A stretch of 64,000 bases of DNA, from positions 1 to 64,000 of the forward strand of contig RPFO01001457.1 in the NCBI GenBank assembly GCA_009746045.1, read 5' to 3'. The notes beneath the pieces were generated by a model. The model did no database searches. It was not told where the DNA came from and worked only from the letters and a program-made list of their open reading frames with translations. Position numbers and translations under genes: made by a program. This document shows positions 32,531-43,783 of the stretch, piece by piece; positions within the stretch are counted from its first letter, which is position 1, and every line of letters begins with the position of its first letter. The stretch is from Mesostigma viride (lineage: Eukaryota; Streptophyta; Mesostigmatophyceae; Mesostigmatales; Mesostigmataceae).

Positions 32531-34825
32531 TTAAGGGGTCCGGACGGACCGGAATTATTTCGCGCCAAAAAATTCCCGCCGGTACCCGACGCTACCTCGG
32601 CACGTGAAATTGTGGTGCACGATGCGCGTAACCCTTGCGCCAAGTTGGCCATGGCGACGTGCGTTCGGTAATAAATGCAGTAATACATATGGCAATAAGA
32701 CCGCAGAAAATTATGCAGATGCGTCAAATCAAAGTTTCATCATGATCTTGCGTAGCCGAAGATGCATTATTGACAAGATCGATGCCATTTGTCATCCGCG
32801 TTTGCGAGGGGGTCTGGCCCGGAAATCTTGCCGCAACGAATAAGCAGCAATACATGCCTACAGCGATAATTACAAAGGTTCTTAGTCCCTAGCGATGCAG
32901 AAAGCAACGTTCATTAACGGGGAGATTGAAAATGTTAAAGAACCTTTTATTTTATTACTTTTCCTCGTCATTTTCGGAAAGAAAACGCCAGGTCCTGCTT
33001 TATGCGCTGTCAACCCGTCCATCCATGGGTGGCTGGCATTTCTTGCGCGCCTTGTCAGGAAAGATAGCATGCCATTGTACGTCTATATATCCAGTGGTTA
33101 CCCCCGAAGTCTATTGCGTTTAGAAATCCCTTTATTCTAAGCTTTCAGCACGGTTTCCTGGAAGGGTGCGTTGTTTTGTTCGCCGCTTGCTGCATGCACG
33201 TCTCTAGTTTTCCGGCAGCTTTCAACCGATTCGCTTACGTTATGCGTGGCAAGCTCTGAAATCCTGTCTAGGATTGATTTGGGTAATATCAAGGTAAGCT
33301 GCTACGTTAATGTAATGATATATAGAAGGATTTGGATGGCAGAGTGCCTATATTGCATATTCAACACGTACCCCGGCATGCCTCGAGGGCGGCATGACCG
33401 TTGCAACAAGCTGGCGAGCATATGAACCGTGCGTCTCAACGTGCTGGGAAACAAGGTGGCTATACTATACTCTCTTGCTGGCCATGCTTTGTATATGTGT
33501 AAGCTATGCTTACGTGTGTGTTCTCTTTAGATTTGTGGATCACAGCCACTATGATCACAATCAATGTGCTCTCAAGAATGCTAGCCATGCTTATGAGGAT
33601 GGCTGCAAGCCATTTCTCTTATGGCTTTGCTGTATTTCGTGTTTGCGCTTACAGTTCTGTTTTGTTGGTTGGTTTTTGAACGGGGTGATGTGAACCTGCA
33701 GGGTTAGAACATTGTGTTATTATTGCTGGTTGATTGAGGCATCATCCTCTACTCTAAGTCAGCATAGCACGTGTATATGAGCATGCTGTTTATGCACCTT
33801 ATTGTTGAGCATGGTTTACAACCATGGTGAGGTGTGGGGTGTGGCTAGCATGTACGAGTCACCCATCTAATCCCACATGTTTCTGTTGCTATTGAACGTT
33901 GCTTGGGCCTCTAAACATTTCTGTTATTACCAATGAAGATTGCCAACTATGCTACCATAGTGTGCTGCTGCATGCTATGAATGACCTCTCTAGTACTCAA
34001 GGCTCATGCTCAGCTTGATCCTGCATTTGGTGGCTGTTTGTATAACTCAATTGGCAGCCGTCTATGTTAGGATTCTGATGATTTGTGGTGGGCAGGTGAT
34101 GAAAAGGGTTATGTTTGAGCTCATGCCAGTCTATACTAGGGTTGAGGGGTGGCAGTTGAGGACACTAGTTTATGCCATCAGTCTAGCTCAGAATGACCTG
34201 AATTTTGATTCCAAGATAGTTTGCATGATAAATAACTTGCTGGCACCTTGTTTGCCCACACTGTGGTGGGCAAGGTTGTGAGTGGTGTGGCCATGTGTCT
34301 TAAACCGTATTTTCGTGCATTTTTTTTTTCATACAAAAGTGTTGGCTGTTCACATACGTGGTCAGAATGAGCTGAAAATTGGTGCCATTGATATTCCCAC
34401 CCTGTGGAAGTTATTTCTATCTCCCTGGGCCCAACCCATGCGTATTTGATTTGATTTTTTTTTTTAGTCACAAAAAAGACGTATTTTTCGGTAAACTGCA
34501 TAAGTATGCCCAGACGTGCGATTTTGGTGCTGCAAATTAGCTCCATTCTTTGGTCTGGGTGGGGATTTGAACTTTTTATGGTGTTTGGTACACAAGTGTG
34601 GCCCGGGGGTTGTCCTAGGCAATCCGTGCTTTTAGGGGGTGTGCGCGCCAAAAAAAGCTCCCTGCACACGTATTGTGATGGGCCTTGAACTCAACAAGTA
34701 GTGGGATGCATGCCCAAGGGTCATATTTATGGTCCCCCATCATCATTTGCATTGCCAGCATGGGTATTGAGTGCAAAACATGTGTATTCAATTTGGGGGG
34801 GGGCAGGTCCGTCCGGACCCCTTAA
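32531..34825. mobile_element. 2.3-kb element with perfect 20-bp terminal inverted repeats
   Basis: TTAAGGGGTCCGGACGGACC at 32531-32550 is perfectly inverted at 34806-34825. The sequences outside join into the family III 3' UTR seen uninterrupted at 36790 and 51880, so this is an insertion. TTAA at both ends fits piggyBac- or Kolobok-like integration, although comparison with the empty-site paralogues also allows a 2-bp AA duplication. No transposase was recognised; open frames inside are short (for example 34006-34281). Parts resemble 1534-2545 and 48780-49400. Confidence 0.75.
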
Positions 34826-36602
34826 TGAAAACGACACTTGCCCGAGGTGTGCACACCAGGGCACCTGCACCCCCATGATCTATCAAGCTATACCCAGCTA
34901 AGGGGGAGCCTGTCATGGGGAGGGAAGATCAACATGGCTATACAAAAGCTAAGGCATGGCTTCTCAGCAGAGAGTGGCTCTCTGCGTAGTCACAGCATAA
35001 CTAAATAATAAAGCTAGGCATCATCTGGTGTCGGTGGCGCGTCATGGGCACACATGTACATGACTAATTAATGTTCATGAGTCAGCTGGTATAGTGCATG
35101 TCTGTAGAAGGCGTGCAAGTACAAGGCCACTGTCTACTAAAGTTATTCTACACTACTACTGCTAGCTGTATTCCCCTAAGCTGGGGCGTCTGGAGTCGCT
35201 GGAGGCGTGCCAGGGCTTGTGGCTGACGTAGATGGCCGCCCCCTTCCAGTACACCGGCTGCCCCGCCTCAAGTGGTCTGCCCGAGCTGGAGGTAGGTCGG
35301 CCATAGAGCTAGCTCTCCCGTCGCCGTTGTTGCTGCGCCAGGGTCAAGTCGTCGTCCACGGTGAAGGGAGTGTTCTCGAGCCGCTTGCGGCGTCTGAGAA
35401 ACGAAACCTTGTCCGCTGGGCTCTTAAAGATGAGGAGAAGCGGCGGCGCCCAGGCTGCCTTACCCCACGCACAGGGAAGGCGGTGGGTGACCGGAGCTTA
35501 ATCTCACCCAGAAGGCCCACGCGATCAAGGATTTTGCTCTCAAACCGGCACGTGCAAGCTAATTCGATATCTCGGAATTCTCACCTTCCTCCATGTCGAA
35601 GTTCTTGAGTATGACGTTACGGCTGCGCTTGGCGAGCTCGGCCTCCTCGCGGAGGTCGAGCTTCTGCTGCTGGAGCTGTGCGGCAACGGCGGAGGTGGCG
35701 GACTGAGGTTGTGTGTTGCTTAAGCATGTCCGCCCAGGTCTGGGTGAGAGGAGCATCGCCAGCGGGGCCAGCGAGGGCTGGCTGGGCGGCAATGTCCTTC
35801 ACCGCCTGGGCGGTGAGGCCTGCGGTACTGTTTTGCAGGACCTCGATGGCGATGGCATGTTGTTCTTGAGGCCGGCGCTGGTCGATGTCGCGGAGCTGGG
35901 CGGTGATGGCGGCGGAGGAGGGGGTGGTGGCGCGGTGGAGGCGAGCCGGGTGGACTGTGGCGGTGGAGATGGTGGAGAGGAGGGGGAGCTCGGCAGTCAG
36001 CGTGCTGCCCATGGCCGCCACATCTGCAGCGATGGGGGCCACGTGCTGCTCGAGGGCCTCCTTAAGTAGTGAGCGGATGGAGGATTCGGTTAAGGTGGCA
36101 CGGTGAGGGGCGTGGGGGGCCAAAGCTCCTCGATGGAGCGGCCAAGGAGGGTCGAGAAGAGGGCGAATATCTGCAGTCGGGGGAGGGGGGCGGTGAAGAT
36201 GTAGTCGAATGGGCGCTTCTGAAAGAAAGCATGGACGAGGCGACCCTGGTGGAAGAGCTGCTTGCACAGTTCAATAAGCGAGGCGGTTGATCCCCAGAAC
36301 ACGCAGCTCAGGAGGATCATGTCGTGGGTGACTGCTTTTCAAAAAAAGCCGGGCTGGCTGGCGTCAAAGTAGAACGCTTCTGAGGTCGGCTCGGCAGGGC
36401 GACTGCGCTTGGGCTCAGGCGACGCTGCGGGCCGGCGAGGTGAGGCCGGGGAGCTGAGGGACCACTAGGGCTTGCATGGCTAGTGGCGCCGCTGCCTTCT
36501 GGGCTGGAGGGCGAAGCTGCAGCCGGAGCTGCAGACGAATATTGTCAGGGCCGAGCGCAGCCACCAGGCTGCGTAACTTGCGCGGAGGAGCGTTTGCTCG
36601 CC
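34826..36602 (-). mobile_element. LINE family III copy 1: ORF1-only element
   Basis: On the minus strand the reading begins ATGGCGAGCAAACGC at 36602 and encodes an L1-type ORF1 protein in broken frames: a basic N terminus (EPKRSRPAEP), a helical segment (SLIELCKQLF), a coiled-coil (LRDIDQRR..EVLQNS), an RRM-like strand (NVILKNFDMEEGEN) and a degraded C-terminal domain. The stop lies near 35190 and is followed directly by 3' UTR, not by a reverse-transcriptase ORF. A TGA and an indel near 36340 interrupt the start. The 3' UTR is cut by the TIR element at 34825. Confidence 0.7.
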
Positions 36603-36690
36603 ATATTAATTAATTAATTAATTAATTAATTAATTAGACTCGTGCTCCCGTTGGGGAGTCACGGAGCATTAACCCCGATGGATGGATTAA
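36603..36690 (-). mobile_element. LINE family II 3' terminus
   Basis: (TTAA)n at 36605-36637, hairpin 36642-36662, then GAGCATTAACCCCGATGG on the plus strand. It abuts the 5' end of the ORF1-only element with nothing between. Confidence 0.75.
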
Positions 36691-37018
36691 TTAATTAATT
36701 AGGAACATAACTCCGTTGGGAGTATCTGTAGCACACAGCCCAGAGAAGGGGCATATGGCCTATAATACATTCTAAGCTACTTCCTGCAAGGGTGGGAATG
36801 TAAACAACACTCAAGTGCTCTAGGTGCACTAGGGCACCTGCACCACCCAGAGTCTCGGGCAAGTTACACCCAGCTAAGGGGAGCTCGTCATAGATAGGTG
36901 GGGAAGATCAGCATAGCTATACAAGAGCTAGGGCATGGCTTCTCAGAGTGACTCCCTGCATGGGCACTGCATAATTAAATAAAGCTAGGCATCATCTGGA
37001 GTGTGGCCGGCTCATCAT
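36691..37018 (-). mobile_element. Family III 3' UTR copy
   Basis: TTAA tail, hairpin 36705-36729 (ACATAACTCCGTTGGGAGT on the plus strand), then CATATGGCC, CTTCCTGCAAGGGTGGGAAT and the shared 3' UTR to about 37015. No coding part. Confidence 0.75.
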
Positions 37019-37200
37019 CATAGATGGATGGATGGATGGGTGCAAACACGGTCCTACCGGTCTAATCTATCTACATCAGCTACCTACAACATCTATCTAA
37101 CAGCATTCTAACTACAACATCTATCGAGACAGCCTCACGCTGCCCTAGGGGAGCTGTCTGGCGTGCCTTCCGTGGGTTTGCACACGCGGGCGCTTCCCCA
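37019..37200 (-). mobile_element. Family II 3' UTR fragment
   Basis: GATGGATGGATGGGTGCAAA through CTAGGGGAGCTGTCTGGCG and GCGGGCGCTTCCCCAC, matching 39280-39435. It lacks hairpin and tail and ends at ATGCTCGCCAT. Confidence 0.7.
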
Positions 37201-37520
37201 CATGCTCGCCATATTAATCAATTAATTAATTAATTAATTAATTAGGAACATCACTCCGTTGGGAGTCAATGTAGCACATATCCCGGAGAAGGGGCATATG
37301 GCTTTTAATACATCCTAGGCTACTTTGAACATGCAAGGGTGGGAATGTAAGCTACCCTTGCTCTAGGTGCACCAGGGCACCCGCACCCTCATGGTCTATC
37401 ACGCTATGCCCAGCTAAGGGGGAGCATGCCATGTGGGGGAAGATCATCATGGCTATTATTACGAGGGCGAGGGCAGGGCTTCTCAACAGAGAGCATCTCT
37501 CTGCATAGGCCTATGCATAG
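37201..37520 (-). mobile_element. Family III 3' UTR copy, second
   Basis: Starts with a TTAA tail at 37211-37243, hairpin 37248-37272, then the family III 3' UTR to about 37515. The next 50 bases (CAAGGAGACAACCAGCGCAG..) recur inverted at 40107-40160. Confidence 0.7.
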
Positions 37521-38017
37521 CATCAAGGAGACAACCAGCGCAGGCCAGAAATCGGGAGAATCGGGACCATGGTAGCTCGAGCCTGCCGTTATCTTGTCCG
37601 CGTGTTCGAGTCGTTCAGGATGATGAATATGAATGGTGATGGAAATGTGTATCCGTGTGCATTGAAATTATGGCTGGCTTACGTGTAGAGCGACTAGACA
37701 TGACCTAGACGGTGGGGCCGGAAACAGCATGCTTGATCAGGGCGTGTGTTTCGAGCCTAGCTGGCCGGGAGTGTCTAGTGGTGAGCATGGCTAAATTCTC
37801 GCCATATATTGCGTGATAGCTTCGGGAAATCATGTCAGCATGTGCGTCTTAGAAAGACGAAGCGATTGTGATATTCACAGCCGAATTCGGGGCTCAAACG
37901 TGAAAGTTATGAGCTCCGCCGTCAGCCACATGGCTACCTCGTGGCTCGTGGCTCGTGTGACTAACTAGTGATCGTTGTCCAGTGATCGATATGACTAGTC
38001 TGAAATATGACTCTGGG
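37521..38017. other. Unassigned sequence with LINE-like scraps
   Basis: CTGCCGTTATCTTGTCCGCG and GTCGTTCAGGATGATGAATA appear inverted and diverged at 39128-39185 and about 24680-24740, so this is another dispersed repeat. No gene. Confidence 0.35.
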
Positions 38018-38068
38018 ATATGTGCTACATATACTCCCAACGGAGTTATGTTACTAATTAATTCTACG
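38018..38068 (+). mobile_element. Family III 3' terminus
   Basis: GTGCTACATATACTCCCAAC followed by GGAGTTATGTTAC and AATTAATTC. The hairpin is at 38027-38051. Confidence 0.7.
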
Positions 38069-38130
38069 TGGAGTGGTCCGAGTGGGAGTGGTAATGGGAG
38101 TATTTCAATGCACAAGGCTACACATTTCCA

Positions 38131-39122
38131 TCTCCATACATATTCATGCCATACATCACCAGCACCATTAAGCAGCGGCGCCTGCAGCTAGTAGGGCACC
38201 TAGCTCGCACCAACCAGGTAGACACCTCACGTGGCCCCCCCGCAGGACTGCGACCAGCTCAGCCTGGCCGGCACCTCCTGACGTGGGCCGCGCCCCCTGA
38301 TGTTAGACGCCGCAAGGCCCGCACCTTCAAAGAACAGCTAGTGGAGGACATGGGGGGCCTAGGCCTCTCAGTGATTTGGAAGAAGATGATGGACAAGGCC
38401 AAGTGCCCAGGCCCAGGTCATAGAGGACAACGAGCCCCCCCATGTGGGGAAGCGCCCGCGTGTGCAAACCCGTGGGAGGCACGCCAGACAGCTCCCCTAG
38501 GGCATCGTAAGGCTGTCTAGATAGATGTTGTAGTTAGCATGCTGTTAGATAGATGTCTGGCCGGCCCCCAGCGGCTTGGCCAGCCAGGGCGGCACATTCT
38601 GACCTGGCCTGGCCCCGAGGGCATTCCCAAAAGGGTAGGGAAACCTGTCACCAACTACGTTCAGATGTTGCTGGACGACCTAGTGGTCCCAGCCCAGTTT
38701 GAGATCCGCATCCACTCTCTCTCCCGTCTAATGGGACTGCCATGCAGGACAAGACGCGGTGGAAGAAGATTGTCAAGGCGCACACGCCCGACCCTGTGGG
38801 CAAGCCACCTCCCCCCAAGCGGAGGAGGCGTTTTGATTAGTAGTGTAGTTAGGATTTTCTAGATAGCTTAGAGTTAGGATAGTTCGATCGGCGCGGGTTC
38901 CTCCACCCCATCCATCATGGAATATGTGCTACATGACCTCCCCACGGAGGCATGTTATAATTTAATTTGATTTAATTTAGATAGATGTCGTAGGTAGCTG
39001 ATGTAGATAGATTAGACCGGTAGGACTGTTTGCACCCATCCATCCATCCATCGCGCGGGGTTAATTAATGCTCCGTGACTCCCCAACGGGAGCACGAGTC
39101 TAATTAATTAATTAATTAATTA
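38131..39122 (+). mobile_element. LINE family II 3' part, interrupted by a nested LINE
   Basis: Begins at the RT C-terminal phrase MPYITSTIKQRRLQLVGHLA in one open frame to about 38517, more intact than the copy at 22977. The 3' UTR is interrupted at 38557-38977 and resumes with GTCGTAGGTAGCTGATGTAG, hairpin 39075-39095 and (TTAA)n. Confidence 0.85.
38557..38977 (+). mobile_element. LINE family I 3' fragment nested in family II, 11-bp TSD
   Basis: TAGATAGATGT at 38546-38556 and 38978-38988 is the TSD. The insert holds the family I C-terminal coding (broken) with KPPPPKRRRRF-like end, 3' UTR, hairpin at 38932-38954 and an (AATTT)n tail. It was 5'-truncated on arrival. Confidence 0.9.
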
Positions 39123-39194
39123 ATTTACATATTCATCATATCCTGAACGACAGACTCGAAAACGCGGAGAAGATAACGGCAGGATCAAGCTAAG

Positions 39195-40085
39195 CATTAA
39201 TTAATTAATTATAGTTAATTAATTAATTAATTAATTAGACTCGTGCTCCCGTTGGGGAGTCACGGAGCATTAACCCCGAGGGATGGATGGATGGGTGCAA
39301 ACAGGACTTCCTACCGGTCTAATCTATCTACAACAGCTACCTACAACATCTATCTAAAGCTATCAACATCTACTCTACCCTAGGGGAGCTGCCTGGCGTG
39401 CCTCCCGCGGGTTTGCACACGCGGGCGCTTCCCCACGGGGGGGGGGGGCTCGTTGTCCTCCATGACCTGGGCCCACTTGGCCTTACAAGTCCATAATCTT
39501 TTTCCAAATCACGGAGAGGCCTAGGCCCCCCATGTCCTCTACTAGCTGTTCTTTGAATGCGCGAGCCTTGCGGCGTCTAACTTCACGGGGCCCGGCCCAT
39601 GTCAGGAGGTGGCGGCCAGGCTGGGCTGGTCGCAGTCTGGCCCGCGGGGGGGCCACGTGAGGTGTCTACCTGGTTGGTGCGAGCTAGGTGCCCTACGAGC
39701 TGCAGGCGCCGCTGCTAGGTGCTGGTGATATATGGCATGCCAAGGTACAGGTCCTCATTGCGGACGTGCGCAGCATATCCTACTCTGAAAATGGATCGCA
39801 GCATGTTGGTGACCGCGCCGTCTAGCTTGCGGGCCAGGTCGGCGGTACTTAAGGGTCCGCGTCTCGGCCCCATACGTAAGAATAGGAAGGACGAGGACCT
39901 TGAACAGGTCCTGTTTCTCGATCTGGCCCAGGGGCTTGCGCCACAGGGCCCGGTATTGGCGTAACGCGTGCCAGGCAAGGGAGATGCGGTGGTCCACATC
40001 AGCCTCCCAGCTGGGGAGCAGGCTGCCCAGCAGTTTGACACGGTCCCGATACAGGACTCGAGAGCCGTCAAGGACTGGAAGGAGG
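39195..40085 (-). mobile_element. LINE family II 3' part
   Basis: On the minus strand: LDGSRVLYRDRVKLLGSLLP, DVDHRISLAWHALRQYRALW, LFKVLVLPILTYGAET, then frameshifted C-terminal end, 3' UTR, hairpin 39243-39263 and TTAA tail at 39205-39236. Confidence 0.8.
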
Positions 40086-40109
40086 GGTGGTGGTGGGTGG
40101 GTGAGCTTA

Positions 40110-40905
40110 CCATGGTCCGGATTCTCCCGATTTCTGGCCTGCGCTGGTTGTCTCCTTGATACGGAACCAGGGGTGAACGTCGCCAACCACTTCTGCAGCA
40201 TGGCGGGGCGAACACGGAGATTCGGCTAGCGGAAATCATCTATGCAGACGACACCACCCTCTTCGAGGACACTCAGAGCACGTGCAGACGTGGCTTGACT
40301 GCCTCGCAATCGAGGCCCGCGAGTGGTGGGGCTCGAGGTCAGTCAGCAAGAAGACAGAGGCCCTGCAAAATTATGGCGGTTCGGCTCACTCAGCCACCGC
40401 CCGACTTCTTTCTCCTTGATGGCTCTCGAGTCGATCCAGCTTGGGGACATGGTAGTACATTTTCGTCACCGAAAATTTTCTCTAGTTGCGCGGGTGTTTC
40501 GTACGTTCCGCTGAAATTTTGGTGTTCAACTGGTGCCCAGATCACAATTTGATCCCAGCGCGCAAAATGAAGTTGGCTGTATGGTACCAGTTCTAAAAAC
40601 GAAATTTTAGTATCCCCAGCACTTGCTTAGTAGCCCCAGCACTTGCTGAATTTGCCCCGGAAGCCCAGAGGCACTTTCCCCGCTGAAAAAGGTGTCCGCG
40701 TCCGGAAATGCGTATTGTAGTGGTGAGGCCGATGTGGACCACTGTATCTCCCTTCGCCTGGCACGCTTTACGACAATGTATACAGGGCCCTAGCTGTGGC
40801 GCAAGCCTTCAAGGGCAAGGTAGAGAAATAGGACCTGTTTAAGGTCCTCGGGTCCTCCCTGTTCTCACATACGGGGCCGAGACGTGGGTCACCCTCACCG
40901 CCGAC
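40110..40905 (+). mobile_element. LINE family II RT fragment with replaced centre
   Basis: 40190-40435 covers AEIIYADDTTLFEDT and downstream with frameshifts, ending at GGCTCTCGAGTC. 40728-40905 resumes at GCCGATGTGGACCACTG through the YGAET region. Between them about 290 bases (CCCCAGCACTTGCTTAGTAG..) are unrelated and replace part of the LINE. It lies back-to-back with the minus-strand copy, so the whole may be one rearranged insertion. Confidence 0.65.
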
Positions 40906-40908
40906 CTT

Positions 40909-41273
40909 AAAAATTAAATTAAATTAAATTATAACATGCCTCCGTGGGGAGGTCATGTAGCACATATTTGATGATGGATGGGGTGGAGGAAGCCGCGTGA
41001 TCGAACTATCCTAATTCTATCTAGAAAATCCTAACTACACTACTCATCAAAACGCCTCCTCCGCTTGGGGGGAGGTGGCTTGCCCACAGGGTCGGGCGTG
41101 TGCGCCCTGACAATCTTCTTCCACCGCGTCTTGTCCTGCATGGCAGTCCAAAGACGGGAGAGAGAGTGGATGCGGTTCTCAAACTGGGCTGGGACCACTA
41201 GGTCGTCCAGCAACATCTGAACGTTGTTGGTGACAGGTTTCCCTACCCTTTTGGGAATGTCCTTGGGGCCAGG
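40909..41273 (-). mobile_element. LINE family I 3' fragment
   Basis: (AATTT)n tail at 40912-40932, hairpin 40935-40957, then the C-terminal frame LLDDLVVPAQFENRIHSLSR and a full KPPPPKRRRRFDE end. It keeps a longer open C terminus than the copy at 10-979. No TSD was found. Confidence 0.8.
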
Positions 41274-41931
41274 GCGTCCCCAACATCTACTGCTCCAATT
41301 TTGGTACTTTTGAAATTCCATGCCTGGAGCGCAAAGTTTTAAGTTTGCAATATATGTGCCGTTTGTAGCTCTAGCTCTATAATAACCTGACCAACCCCGC
41401 ATTCCTCAAAGTAGCACTTGTTGCCTATTCTCATTTATGCGAATCACATGATTAGGATCTGCTTCACGATTGCTATTGCTCGAGATTCAATTAAGAATGA
41501 TTGAGATCAATAAATGATGAACCAAATAAACCAAATTAGGCCACTTGACAAGTTCATGATCCATTTACATTGTACAATTAAGCGATTAATTAATTCATAA
41601 ATCATACATTACATGGGATACCCCCGTCGACGAGCTCGTGGTACGTACAATGAAACATTTGAGTTTGTAACATGTCTCCATGGATATATACATGTATGCT
41701 GGACCTCGCGCATCTCAGCCCTCTAAGAAATGTTATTTGAACTCAGGTCTAGATCTAAATATATACATGATCTGGATAATATTATACACTTCCTTAAAAG
41801 AGCATGAATCGAGCTTTACAATTCAGGACAAGGAACTCGTTTGCAAATCACGGCTGAAAGGCAAGTGCTCACAACGAAGCACGTGCTCTCAAGGCTGTCC
41901 ACCTCGTCCAACCAAGCCCGGGCGAGCTGGC
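41274..41931. other. Spacer downstream of gene 2
   Basis: No gene or repeat family recognised. It is moderately AT-rich and could include the 3' end of the gene 2 element. Confidence 0.3.
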
Positions 41932-42663
41932 CTACTGAACAGGTCTCTTCTTGGCCAAGTTCGTGAGCCGTTTCTCGACGTCTGTCGGAATGGTCAAGAT
42001 GGCCTGGCGATTGTTAGCTGGGTTGACAACAATGGTGTGTTCGAACCCCGCGTCCATGCACAGGTAGCAATTGACCAAGTTTGGCTGTTCAGCTTGGGCA
42101 TCGGCGTCCATTTTGAACATCGTCGCCATACCCGGAAATCTGTCCCAGTAGCGCACCCCCACCACCCATTGTCCCTTACGGAACAACTCCCTATCGACCT
42201 TGCCGTTTCTGTCGGCCACTCGCCTCACGAAAGTAGCGGCCACCTGATAAGGCTCCTGCAAGACTTCCGCTAGCCAATATGGATGATCTGGATCGTGGGA
42301 CTCATCACCAGAGTAGGACTCGACGGCAAAAATGTCTCGCAGCTTCAGTCTCCTTCCCATCATCGTCCTCTCTGCCTGTAGTCTGTTCAGTCGCGTCCCT
42401 GCGTGCCCCCCTTGTCCGTTTGGGTTCCTTTGCACTGGCTCCCCCAGTTTGTGGAGCTTCATCCGAGCACCTCCCACATTCCAGCCGTCCATGTCGGTCC
42501 ACTCCTTTCGACAATCCCACCACCTTTCCTCGGCGCACGCACCGCCACAATAGCAGGAATACTGGCGCAGCATTAAGCGCGTCACATTCGACTTGTCCAT
42601 GCGCCACCAGTGCGCCTTCTTCACTCCTTTGATTTCGCCGCGCCCTGGGCTGTAAGGAAGCAC

Positions 42664-42826
42664 CTGCGCGTCGAAGACAAGATTTGCACAAGGGAAAGTT
42701 GAAGTTACGAGACCATCGAGCTAGTTGTGTTTTATTAAGCACTCCTGATCGCCAGGACTCCAAGAACGCCCTAGAAACGACGGCCGGCGTAACTATTCCC
42801 TGAACGAGGACTGTACACTTAATTAC
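42664..42826 (-). other. Last intron of gene 2, with palindromic motif
   Basis: 163 bp, donor GAG|GTAATT and acceptor GCGCAG|GTG on the minus strand. AACGACGGCCGGCGTAACT lies at 42776-42794 and is the same motif repeated six times upstream of the gene at 47192-47745. Confidence 0.75.
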
Positions 42827-43630
42827 CTCGGGGAACTCGAAGAAGTTACGCCTGGTCGTTGTGGTCCCGCCCACCGCCCCCGACGCCAGATTCTCCACCA
42901 ACTGGGCGGCCGTCTGTTTGTCCTGGTTCTCTTCCCTGATGTGCCACCTCCTCAACATGCACTTCACAGTCCCACCAGCTCCATCCACCTCCCCCTTTCC
43001 GTGCTGCTCCCCAAAGTAATTCCACTCAAATGACTCCAGGTGCGGATCCTCCGTCAGCAGCCGGGCCACTTCCGCGATCACATTCCTTGACTTGAACTGC
43101 ATGGAGCAATTGTCCGACCACCCAATGAAGCGCTTCACCTCTACCCCTTCTGACCGTAGTGTCGCCAGGATTTTGAGGATAGCAAAACGGAGGGCCCGCC
43201 CGTCCCTTTTCATTCCGCCCTGTCCGATGAAGTGAAACTCCCTTCTCACGACCTTTCCCGACGCTGGATCCAAGTAGCGCACGATCCAGGGCATAAGGAC
43301 GAATGTGACTGGATGCCAATACTGTGCTTGGAGATTGTGATAGGTGTAAGACTGGTAGTTCTCGGCGTAATCTGTGTGGCATACAAGGTCCCCCACCCGC
43401 ATCCTTGAGAGACATTCCTTGGAGGCGTCCGCTTGCCACCACGCGTTGAAGCAATGCTGGATGAAGTCCGGCCACTTGTCCACAATTGCCTCCTTTAGCT
43501 CCGTTGGTGTGGACTTGACGTCGACTTGCGTCAATCGCTGCCCACCAGCCTTTGCGATCTCGTCACAGTCGTCCTGCATATGCGCAATGTGCACATACAG
43601 AAAAGACATCAACTTCGACCCACCAATGAC

Positions 43631-43783
43631 CTGTAGGAAGAAAAAAGACAGGACCTCAGGAAAAATTGAAAAAGAAACGCCTTGGGGCGCAACCACTCCA
43701 CTAAAAATTACCTCTGGCCCAAGAACCTCAGGAAACATTGCAAAAGAAACGCCTTGGGGCGCAACCACTCCACTAAAAATTAC
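43631..43783 (-). other. Intron of gene 2 with duplicated splice donor
   Basis: Donor GAG|GTAATT at 43784/43783 and acceptor CTACAG|GTC. A 72-bp tandem duplication places a second identical donor at 43712/43711. Using it would add 24 residues in frame (a copy of LGPEVIFSGVVAPQGVSF..). Confidence 0.7.
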
